Shown here one piece after another: positions 54,246 to 64,000 of a DNA stretch of 64,000 nucleotides. The notes below the pieces were generated by a model. It saw nothing but the letters and a program-made list of their open reading frames with translations, did not search any database and had not been told where the DNA came from. Position 1 is the first letter of the stretch. Each line of letters starts with the position of its first letter. Position numbers and translations under genes: made by a program. Source of the stretch: Muscardinus avellanarius (taxonomy: Eukaryota; Chordata; Mammalia; Rodentia; Gliridae); NCBI GenBank assembly GCA_963383645.1, contig OY726560.1, forward strand, positions 87,335,093 to 87,399,092, given 5' to 3'.

Positions 54246-54450
54246 TTTTATATTCACAATACTTTGTAGCTAGTACTACCTTCATTTTAAGGCTAATAAT
54301 AAAGCTTAAAAGCTTAAATTGATGACAAATGCAGGTCTAGTAAATGGGAGGTTAGAAATTAGAGTTGGAAATTTATGTAATTTGAAAAAGCTAAGAAGCC
54401 GGGTGTGGTGGCACACACTTGTAATCCCAACATTTGGGAGGCCAAGACAG

Positions 54451-55556
54451 TGATAAGTAAAATAAAAAATTATGCAAGTAAAATAAAAAATAATGTGAGT
54501 ACGGCGGAGTGTGAAAAACACGAGAGGTCCGGTACATGTGGCATGTAAAGTTTTTTTTTTTCTTTTTTTTTTGGTGGTACTGGGGTTCCTGGAAGCCCTT
54601 CTACCTCCGGGCTACACTCCCAGACCTATTTTTACATTTTTATTTGGAAACAGGGTCTCCTAAGCCAGCGCGCGCGGCTGGCTTCGAACCTGCTGGCTTC
54701 GATCCTCCTGTCTCTGCCTCCCAAGTACGGGGATTACAAGCGTGCGCCACCACGCCCGGCCAGCATGTAAAGTTTTAATGGCATGGCTCACCCGGGGATC
54801 AGGGCGAGGCACCGTGGGGCCTGCGCGCCTGTCCAAAGCTAGAGGACGCGGGCTCTCCTTTTCAAGGTATGCATCTCGTGAGATGGGGGTTTACTTGCGG
54901 GAACGCCCAATTCTTGCGGGGGTTTCAGCCCCCCCTTTCCCGTGCAGAGGTCATGTGACGTAAAGTCACAGGAGTGCAGGACCCAACTTATCATCCCGGC
55001 CTTTTGATGGTAGGGATAAGTGATAACGATTGGACCTTCTAGTGACTTCCTGCTGTCAAGGGGTGTTGTCAGGGGCTCCAGGCCAGGAGAAGTCGGAGTC
55101 CGCAGGAAGGGGGCAGGTGGGTGCATAGCTGCAGTGAGAATTGGAGGTTACCCTGGACAGCTCGGTGATGTGGTTTGAGGAGACTTTTAACAGGCAAGGT
55201 GCTATTAAAGAAAAAAAGAAAATCGTGAGATTGAGCAGGTGACCAAAAAGGAGACTGGATTACTTACTACCTGGAGAGCTACCCTGAGCTGGCAAGGAGG
55301 ATGGAGGTTGAGGGATCCAAGAGCCGTCAGTCTTCAGCCAGGCTGAGTAGGGCCAGTGGTGGGGCCTGGTCTGGAAAGATGGTCCCCCTGTGCTGAGGCA
55401 CCTGGGGCTCACCCTCTTCCAAATGATAAGTAAAATAAAAAATTATGCGAGTAAAATAAAAAATAATGTGAGTACGGCGGAGTGTGAAAAACGAGAGAGG
55501 GCCCGTGCAGAGGTCATGTGAGGCAAAGTCACAGGAGTGCAGGACCCAACTTATCA
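54451..55556 (-). mobile_element. Compact non-autonomous LTR retroelement
   Basis: Two LTRs beginning tgataag and ending cttatca (54451-54993 and 55424-55556) flank only about 430 bp of internal DNA (54994-55423) with no coding capacity. A 5-bp duplication gacag brackets it. Read on the minus strand, a possible primer-binding site (tttggaagagggtgagcc) follows the 5' LTR and a purine-rich aaaaggccggga precedes the 3' LTR. The 5' LTR lacks about 190 bp present in the 3' LTR, which also carries a SINE (54551-54762). It shares its core with the element at 51011. Confidence 0.75.
54551..54762 (-). repeat. B1-dID SINE inside the LTR
   Basis: Flanked by gcatgtaaag (54541-54550 and 54763-54772). This copy belongs to the subfamily with ggggttcctggaagcccttc in the dID half. 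Confidence 0.9.
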
Positions 55557-55729
55557 GACAGGAGTATCATAGGTTCAGTTACTTAGTGAGGCCCTCTGCA
55601 ACTTAGTGAAACCATGTTTCAAAATAAAGAATAAAAAAATAGGGCTGGGGGTGTAGCTTGGAGGTAGAATGCCCCCCCCCCACTGAGTGCTATCCCCAGA
55701 ACCACAAAACAAACAAACAAAAAACAACT

Positions 55730-56546
55730 GAGTGCAGGTGGGATGGCACATGTTTGTAATCCCAGTGCTTGGGAGATAGACAGGAGGATGGCAGGTTAGA
55801 CCAGCCTCAACAGTTTGGTGAGACCTTGTTTCAAAGTAAAAAATAAAACCAAAGCTGCCAGTGTACTTTGGAGATAGAATGCCTCAGAGTTCAATCTGCA
55901 GTACCCCCTGCACAAGCCCCCCCCCCACGAGAACAAATGAAAAGACCTACCAAGCTGGTTGCTATGACACTTGCCTAGTGTCCCAGCTACAAGGGAAGCT
56001 GAGGTGGGAGGCTCACTTTAGTCTAAGCCTTTGAGACCTGGCTTGGCCACACAGGGAGATCCTATTACACACACATGTGTACACACACACACACACACAC
56101 ACAATTAGGAAAGATTCTTCTGCTGCTGCTGGCAGGCAGTCTTGGTTTGGAGGTAGAGGGAAGAGGTTGAACTTGGCATTACCTAGTGGGTCAGTATTCA
56201 CTGGTGTGGCTGAGAGGGTATACATTTTTAGATGGGGATCTCTCTTATGTGTGTATGGTACTGGGGTTGAGCCTAGGGACATTTTACCTCTGAATTACAT
56301 CTCCAGCGCTTTTAATTTTTTGATTTTGAATTAGGGTCTCACAGTCAGGCATGGTGGTGCATGCCTGTAATCCCAGTACTTGAGAGACTGAGACGGGAGG
56401 GTCAGAGGTTTGCAGCTAGCCTTATCAATTTAGTGAGGCTCTCTGCAATTTAGTGAGATCCTGTTTCAAAATAAAAGAATAGAATAGGGCTTGGGGTATA
56501 ACTCAGAAGTAGAATGCTCCTGAGTTCAGTCCCTAGTACCTTCCTA

Positions 56547-56589
<43 letters not shown>

Positions 56590-57318
56590 CAGAAATAAGG
56601 TCTCTGTAAGTTGCTAAGAGTTTTCATAAATTGTTAAGGCCAGTCATGAATATGTGATCTTCCTGTCTCAGCTTTTCAAGTATTGGGATTACAGGCTTGT
56701 GCCACCACAACTGGTAGAAAATCTCTTTTATTCTGGGTACCACCATGCCTGGCCTATTTATAATAGTTTTTTTTCCTCAAAAATTTATACTAAGCTGGGC
56801 ATGGTGGCACACTTGTAATTCTAGTACTTGGGAGGCTGAGACAGGAAGATTGCAGGTTCAAGGCCAGCCTCAAAGAATAACATAAGATGAAAGAATAAAA
56901 TAATAAAATAGATCTGGGCATGGTGGCATACGCTTGTAATCCCAGCATTCAGGAGACAGACGGGAGGATTGTGGTTTGTGGAGAGCCTCAGCTACTTAGC
57001 GAGGCCCTTCGCAACTCAGTGAGACCCGGTTTCAAAAATAAAAAGACTTGCTGGGTGTGGTGGCACATGCTTGTAATCCCGGTGCTTGGGAGGCTGAGAC
57101 AGGAGGATCGCAAAGGTTCTAAGCTAACCTCAGCTACTTAGTGAGGCTCTCAGCAACTTTGTGAGACCCTGTTTCCAGGTCTGGGACCCAGAGGTAGGAA
57201 ACCTCTGGCTTTCACCCCAAGTACCAACAAAATAAATAAATAAATAAATAAGATTAAAACTAGGGTTAGGGATGTGGTTGAAGGTACAACCTCCAACTGG
57301 GTTCCATCTCCAGTACCA

Positions 57319-57351
<33 letters not shown>

Positions 57352-57519
57352 GCCGGGCATGATGGCACCACATGCTTGCAATCCTAGCATCCCAGCATTT
57401 GGGAGGCTTAGACAGGAGGATCCGGGTTCAAAGACAGCCTCAGCTAAAATAGGGCTGGGGTGTAGCTCGGATGTAGAATATCCCTGGGTATTATACCCAG
57501 TACTGCCATAAAAAAAAAA

Positions 57520-57576
<57 letters not shown>

Positions 57577-57785
57577 TGGAGCTTGGGAGGCTCAGCTACT
57601 TAGGCTATATGCAGCTTAGTGAGACCTTATTTCAAACTAAAGAATAGAAAATGGGGTTGGGGGAGTGTAGCTCAGAGGTAGAGTGCTCCAGTTTCAATTC
57701 CCAGAACTGCAAAAAAAAAAAAAAAAAGGTCTGGAGTATAGCTTGGAGGTAGAATGCCTCTGGGTTCTATACCTAGTATCACATG
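55730..57785. repeat. SINE array
   Basis: Plus copies at 55735-55905, 56345-56540, 56790-56865, 56915-57035, 57048-57225, 57350-57510 and 57590-57710. An older B1-like monomer lies at about 55955-56068. Minus pieces lie at 56258-56335 and 56590-56715. Runs: (CA)n 56076-56102 and 56551-56586, A29 at 57320-57349, (AT)n(GT)n at 57521-57574. Confidence 0.7.
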
Positions 57786-57789
57786 TACA

Positions 57790-58098
57790 CACACACAAAT
57801 TATACTATTCTCTCATATGCGGAAGCTAGGGAGTAATCGGGATACCAGAAAGACTTCTGATAATGGAAGAGAAAGTCCAGTGGAGCCAGGGAGGTGGTCT
57901 AGGTGGAGAGGAGGGAGGAGACGGAAACTGGATGAAGGAATCACTTCTAGTGACATGTGAATATGTGGAGAAACCAGTGTCGTCCTCAATACTCTGTATG
58001 GGGAAGGGGCAGGGGAAGCCCACCAAGTGCTATGTGAATGTTTGTTAACATTATGAACTACATTTTGATGTGAGACTACAATGCACCAATAAAAGTAA
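57790..58098 (+). mobile_element. L1 3'-end fragment
   Basis: This reads like an L1 3' terminus: ctctcatatgcggaagctag, a purine-rich stretch with gggaggtgg and ggagaggagggagg, then gactacaatgcaccaataaa and an A-rich tail. It is 5'-truncated, about 310 bp. Confidence 0.65.
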
Positions 58099-58109
58099 AC
58101 AAACAAACA

Positions 58110-58902
58110 AACAAAAACCCAAAAAACAGGTGTGGTGGTGCAGGCCTGTAACCCCAGTCTTGGGAGCCTGAGACTGGAGGATCACAAGTTCTAAGCCAAC
58201 TTCAGAAACTCAGTGATACTCACATCAACTTAGTGAGACTCTGTTTCCAAATAAAATATAAAATAGGGCTGGGTCCATAGTTCAGAGGTAGAATGCCTCT
58301 GAGTTCAATTCCCAGTGGGCCCCACCTAGCACAAAGTATAAAAAATGCAAAATTTGTACACAAAAGAATCTTTATTACTTATGAACCAATTTGAATATCA
58401 TCATGAAACTGAATATGAGGTTTATATTATTATAAGGATAATTGAGTAAATTACCATATCTTTGCTATGTAGAATAGTACAGGATCTTCATTTTTGTGGT
58501 ACTGGGGATTGAACTCAGGACTTCGTATATGCTAGGCAAATAATGTTCTATCCCTGAGCCTTATCCCTAGCCCTGTGTATATTGTATAGGGAACTATTTG
58601 GAAAAATAGTTGTTAGAAGCAATTGTTAACTTTGTAAGTTTTTGGAAAGTAATCATTTTAGTAGTGAGAAAATAATTATCTATAGTCATATTATATTGTA
58701 CAAAAGACTTTAAGATATTTATTCAGCCCGGCGTGGTGGTGCATGCTTGTAATCCCTTCGCTTGGGAGGTGGAAACAGGAGGATTGCGCAGGTTTGAAGC
58801 CAGCTGAGCTGGCTTAAGAGACCCTGTTTCCAAATTAAAAAGTATAAAAATAGGTCTGGGAGTGTAGCCCATAGGTATAAGGGTTTCCAGGAACCCCAGT
58901 CC

Positions 58903-58960
<58 letters not shown>

Positions 58961-58985
58961 CGCGCGCGCGCACGCACGCGCGCAC
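58110..58985. repeat. SINEs and an alternating purine-pyrimidine run
   Basis: A plus SINE lies at 58120-58318, an undeleted ID-type fragment (minus) at 58496-58580, and a plus SINE at 58725-58905. (CA)n at 58906-58959 passes directly into CG/CA-alternating sequence to 58983. Confidence 0.75.
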
Positions 58986-59019
58986 TCAAATAAAATTACT
59001 CAAACATTTTTATTTTGTT

Positions 59020-59166
59020 TTTTGTGAAGCTGGGGATAGAACTTAAGGCCTTGCTTGCACATGCTCTGCAGGCCCTCTATTACTGAACCACACACATTCA
59101 ATCTTAAATATTTCTGTACTGTAGTTTTTTAATATTGAGAGAAATGTATATATATCACATGCATGT

Positions 59167-59218
<52 letters not shown>

Positions 59219-60537
59219 TTTTTGGTGCTGGGAATAGAAACCAGGGGCACTGTACCTCTGAGCTAAATCTCCAGTGCTTTTTATTTTTTATTTTGAAACA
59301 AGATTTTGCTAAATTGCTAAGACTCCGCACACCTGCGGTCTTCCTGTCTTACCTTCCCAAGTACTAGGATCACAGGCATGAGTCACCAAGCCTGGCTGAG
59401 TAAATGATTTGTAAATAATTTCTTCCACTGAGCATGGTAGTGCATACTTGTAATCTCAGGATTTGGGAGACTGAAAAAAGAGGATTTAAGGTTCAAATAA
59501 GCCTCAGTAATCTAAATAAAAAACAAAACAAACAAAAACACAAGAAGCTGGGTGTAGTAACACACTCCTGAAATCCCAGTACTTGGGAGGCTGAGATAGG
59601 AGAATTTGCAGCCAGCCTCAGCAACTTGGTCAAGCCCTCAGCAATTTAGTGGGACCCTGTTTCAAAATAAAAACTGAGGCCAGTAGCCGGGCGTGGTGGT
59701 GCACGCTTGTAATCCCAGCATTTGAGGCTGAGACCGGAAGATCATGGTTCGCGGACAGCCTCAGCTACTTAGTGAGGCCCTTTGCAACTCAGTGAGACCC
59801 AGTTCCAAAATAAAGAATAAAAAATAGGGCAGGGGGTGTAACTCGGAGGTCAAATGCCCCTGGGTTCCACCCCCAGACCCGCAAAACAAAAAACAAACAA
59901 ACAAAAAAACTGAGGCCTGGTGTGGTGGTGCACACTTGTAGTCCCAGTAAGACAGGAGGATTATAGTTCATGGACAGCCTCAGCTACTTAAGTGAGGTCT
60001 TTTGAAACTTAGTGAGACCTTGTTTCAAAATAAAGAATGAAAAATCTGGCTGAGGGTATATCTCGAAAGTAGAATGCCCTGGGTTCAATCCCCAGTACTG
60101 CAAAATAAACAGAATAAAGACTAAAAAACAGGGCTGGGAGGTAGAATTCCCTGGGCTCAATCCCCAGTACAGAGAAAGAGAGAAAAAAAAAGTAAGCCAG
60201 GCATGGTGGCACATGCTTGTAATCCCAGTACTTGGGAGGCTGAGACAGGCAGATCACAGATTTGTGGCCAGCCTCATCTACTTAGTGAGGCCCTTCACAA
60301 TTTAGTGAGACTCTGTTTCAAAATAAGAATAAAAAATAGAGTTGGGGGTGTAGCTGGAAGGTAGAATACCCCTGGCTTCAATCCTCAGTACTACAAAAGT
60401 AAATGAAAAAAATAATAAAAAACAAACAAGAGAATGATTCTGGATCAATCCCCAGTACCATCCAAAAAAAAAAAAAAAAAAAAACCAAAAAAAAAAAAAC
60501 AACAACTCATTCTATTGGTTGTCTTTTCTTTTCTTTT

Positions 60538-60581
<44 letters not shown>

Positions 60582-61456
60582 TTTTTTTTTTTTTTTGGTG
60601 GTTCTGGGGTTCCTGGAAGCCCTTCTACCTCTGGGCTACACTCCCAGACCTATTTTATACTTTTAATTTGGAAACAGGGTCGCTTAAGCCAGCAAGGCTG
60701 GCTCCGATCCTCCTGTCTCTGCCTCCCAAGCTCGGGGATTACAAGCGTGTGCCACCACACCCGGCTATTGGTTGTCTTTTCACTTGGTTGATTATCCTTT
60801 GATCTACAGAAGTTCTGTCTTGTTATTATCTTATATATTATTTAAGACTTTTCTTTTTTCTTTTTGTAGTACTGGGGATGGAGCCCAGGAACATTCTACC
60901 TCCAAGCTATTTTTTTTTCTTTATTTTGAACCAGGGTCCCACTGAGTTGCAAAGGGCCTTGCTAAGTAGCTGAAGCTGTCTGTGAACCACAGTCCTCCTG
61001 TCTGCTGTGATTACAAGCATGCACCACCATGCCTGCTTTATTTAAGACATTTAAAGTGAATAATACCATTAAGATTCCTTTTATTCCTCTATCATGTAGA
61101 AAATGAAACTTGCTAAATCATTTGGAAGCTCTTGATTGTAAGTCCCTTGCCACTATTCAAAGATAACCACTAGTAGGCCTGGCTTGGTGGCTCATGATTA
61201 TAATCCCAGTATTCGGGAGGCAGAGATGGGAGGGTCTCGGTTCGCAGACAGCCTCAGATACTGAGTGAGGCCCTTCGCAACTCAGTGAGACCCTGTTTCA
61301 AAAAAAAAAAAAAAAAAAGACTAAAAAGACTGGGGGTGGAGTGTAGCTCAGAGATAGAATGTCCCTGGGCTCAAACCCCTGTACCAAAAATAAATAAATA
61401 AATAAATAAAAATAAAAAGATAGTTACTAGTGATTTTAATGTTGTTTTGACTAGTC

Positions 61457-61507
<51 letters not shown>

Positions 61508-62640
61508 TTGTGGTACTGGGGAAGGAGCCCTTCAGGGCTTTTCTACCTCCTAGCCCTGTGTGTGTGTGTTATTGGGAAGTGAACTCAGGGGCATTCTATC
61601 TGCGAGCTTATACTCCCAGTCCTATTTTTATTTATTTTGAAACAGGGTCTCACTAATTTGCAGAGGGCCTCACTAGTTTCTGAGGCTGGGTATGAACCTG
61701 TGATCCTACTTTCTCAGCCTCCCAAATACTGAGATTACAGGCATGTGCCACCATACCACAGCTTCATTAAAAGCTTATGGCTGAAGTAAGAAGACAAAAG
61801 TGAGGAAGGTTCTTTCTTTTTTTTTTTTTAATGTTCCAAGTTCAGTTTAGCACTCTATTAGAGATATATAATAGAAATACTTATATATAATAGGTGCACA
61901 GAAATAATTGTTGAATGTCCGTTTGGTATTCTTGTACTTCTGTTTTTTTTTTTTTTTTTTTTTTTTTTGCGGGTCTCAGGATGGAACCCAGGGGCATTTG
62001 ACCTCCGAGCCATATCCCCTGCCCTATATTTTTATTCTTTATTTTGAAACAGGGTCTCACTAAGTTGCAAAGGGCCTCACTAAGTAGCCGAGGCTGGCTT
62101 CGAACCTGTGTGATCCTCCTGTCTCAGCCTCCCAAGCGCTGGGATTACAAGCGTGCGCCACCACACCAGGCTTGTACTTCTGGTTTAATATCTTTAATAC
62201 TGCTGGGTGTGGTTGCATACGCTTGTAATCCCAGTATTTGAGGGTTGAGACAGGAGAATCACAAGTTCAAGGGCAGCTTCAGCAAGTAATGAGACTCTCA
62301 TCAACCTAGTGAGACCCTGTTTCAAAATAAAATAGGGCTGGAGGTGCAACTTGGAGGTAGAATTCCCCTGGGTTCAATTCCCAGTACAAAAAAATAAATA
62401 AAGCCTGGTATGGTGGCTCACACTTGTAATCTTAGTACTTGGGAGGCTGAGACAGGAGGATCACACAGGTTTGAAGCCAGCCTCAGCTACTCAGGCTCTC
62501 AATAACTTAGACCCTATTTCCAAATAAAATGTAAAATAGGTTGGAGGTATAGCCCAGAGGTAGAAGGCCCCTGGGTTCCATCCCCAGCACCCCCCCCACA
62601 CACACACATAGACAGACACAAAATAAATAAAAAATACATA
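59020..62640. repeat. SINE array in the inferred USP54 intron 1
   Basis: Undeleted ID fragment at 59025-59100. Minus copies at 59221-59397, 60590-60765, 60865-61040, 61510-61760 and 61965-62172. Plus copies at 59425-59500, 59548-59665, 59687-59880, 59912-60105, 60195-60390, 61165-61385, 62205-62385 and 62402-62595. (TTTA)n at 59166-59220 and 61457-61509; (TTTC)n at 60538-60580. Confidence 0.75.
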
Positions 62641-63600
62641 CATATACATATATTTAATATTACTGTTAGATCATTTTGAAATGAAATTTATGTTTGATCT
62701 AGAATTATTATGACTATTTTTTGTTTGTGTTTAAACCAATAAATATAGATAGTTATGGCAGAGTATTTTCTTAGAAGTAGTGAAATTGAAGGCTGCTTTG
62801 AGTTGGAAGCACCTAGTTCTTACTGCATTTAGCTGCCTGGGCCAATTTAGACTTGTGGACATAGCAAGTGGAGTAAGAAAGATGTAGAGGCACTACATTC
62901 TAGGTTCAGGAAAATGGGCTGTACATTTTAAAGGAAGCAGTGATTCTAGTAAGGTCTGACTATGGGCAACCAGATGTTGAAACAAACACAATGTTTCCAG
63001 GGTAGTGGTGAAGGACCTCACCTCCATCATAGATGAAAATAAAGTCTTTCTCTAGTGAGGCCATTGGAGCAGCAGCAGCTGCTGCCACTGTTGCCTGAAT
63101 ACAGTGGTGAGTGAATCTCATGATACTAGGTGTGTATAGGGAAGGACTTGTTTTGGCTCTGGCCAAGTGGTTGCACATGTTGTGGGTGTCACTTTAAACA
63201 TACAAGACTTGCTTGCTGGAGGGGGAGCAGCTTCTTGAGGATCAGGTGCTCATCTGAAGGGATGAGCTCATCCTTCTGACCAGATCTGCTCTAGAGGGTG
63301 AGCGAATGTTTTCCTAATTGCAAATTCTGCAGCTGGGAGAAGGAGGAAATGGTTGAAGCACCAGGCACTTTGTGAGTAGCAAAAAAAAAAAAAAAAAAAA
63401 AAAGGGTTTTGGGAAATCTTTTGAAACAAATGGTTCTGAACATTATATTGAAGGTAACACAGAGACACACTCAGTCTTTAAGTTGAGTATCACAGTAAAG
63501 TGTATGGTATGTTGAGGAAAACTTTGGTGGTTCCAACTTTATTCTAGTGATGCTGTTATTACTTTTTTTCCCCTTTTTTTCCCTTTCTTTCTTTTTTCTT
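62640..63600 (+). other. Unique intron sequence
   Basis: The longest SINE-free stretch after the CpG island apart from an A22 run near 63380. It contains gcagcagcagctgctgccac near 63070. No exon with splice support was found. Confidence 0.4.
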
Positions 63601-63604
63601 TCTG

Positions 63605-64000
63605 CAGGGCAGGGGAATGAATCCAGGGCCTTACAAGTGTTCTACCACTGAGCTATATCCCCAACCCATTGAGGTAACTTTGAAGACTTAATAAATTTTT
63701 ATTTTTTGTGGTATTGCGGATTGAACTTGGGGACATACATACTGCCTTGGAGATATACCCCAAACCTTATTTATTTATGTATTTATTTATTTATTTAGTG
63801 GTTCTGAGGATGAAACCCAGAGGCATTCTACCTCCAAACTACACCCCAGCCCTATTTTTTATTCTATTTATTTATTTATTTATTTATTTATTTGGTGGTA
63901 CTGGGGGTGGAACCCAGAGGCTTTCTACCTCCAGGGTATACTCCGAGACCTATTTTATATTTTATTTGGAAACAGGGTCTCACTAAGTTGCCGAGAGCCT
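63605..64000 (-). repeat. ID fragment and B1-dID SINEs at the window end
   Basis: An undeleted ID-like unit (gaatccagggccttacaagt) at 63605-63670, then minus dID halves at 63700-63765, 63800-63860 and a SINE from 63893 that continues beyond the window. (TTTA)n runs lie at 63768-63798 and 63866-63893. Confidence 0.7.

Larger units (their letters stand above)
54392..55715 (+). repeat. B1-dID SINE split by an LTR element
   Basis: The B1 start (gccgggtgtggtggcacac, from about 54397) runs to gccaagacag at 54450. It resumes at 55557 with gacaggagtatcatagg and continues through the dID half to about 55705. The shared gacag is the 5-bp target duplication of the inserted LTR element. Confidence 0.85.

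Noticed and set aside
58900..58985. Regular short repeats as a possible CRISPR array
   Set aside because: Simple dinucleotide repeats in a mammalian genome; no spacers or direct repeats of suitable length.
1..64000. A wholly new multi-gene biological system
   Set aside because: The window holds two known muscle genes, a promoter of a third and mobile DNA. I found no cluster of unknown conserved genes.

Overview
This is vertebrate nuclear DNA, from a non-murid rodent. Genes have short exons and long introns with GT-AG junctions. Nearly everything between exons is made of dimeric SINEs that join a 7SL-derived B1 left half (conserved core 'cttgtaatccc') to a right half derived from a tRNA-like ID element ('gtagctc.gaggtagaatg'). 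That architecture matches the B1-dID family reported from dormice, squirrels, beavers and some hystricomorphs. I cannot fix the species from sequence alone.

Three genes lie in tandem on the + strand. (1) SYNPO2L (synaptopodin 2-like / CHAP), about 1.75-13.05 or 13.93 kb, has four coding exons giving 980 residues. A separate internal first exon at 6440-6539 splices in phase to the last exon and gives a 756-residue form without the PDZ domain. (2) MYOZ1 (myozenin 1 / calsarcin-2), about 21.17-32.24 kb, has one non-coding and five coding exons giving 297 residues. One of its introns has a GC donor. (3) A CpG-island promoter with an untranslated first exon at 48.3-48.99 kb opens a further + strand gene. 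From the mammalian gene order SYNPO2L-MYOZ1-USP54 I infer USP54; no coding exon of it is visible, and 49-64 kb reads as its first intron.

SYNPO2L and MYOZ1 both encode sarcomeric Z-disc proteins. A perfect MEF2 consensus lies upstream of the SYNPO2L long form and of MYOZ1, and a near-match with E-boxes lies upstream of the SYNPO2L short form.

Other mobile DNA: a 2.8-kb L1-derived insertion with intact ORF1 but no sense ORF2 (17.8-20.6 kb, inside a SINE); L1 3' ends at 3.95 and 57.8 kb; a minus-strand endogenous retrovirus 3' end (37.5-about 42 kb); two related small LTR elements (51.0-51.9 and 54.45-55.56 kb), one bounded by two inverted copies of the same LTR terminus; two MIR copies; a 3'UTR-like retrocopy ending in poly(A) at 43.83 kb; many microsatellites; and a perfect 114-bp inverted duplication in MYOZ1 intron 3. 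I found no unknown gene system. The unusual items are a splice site, an alternative promoter and odd retroelement structures.
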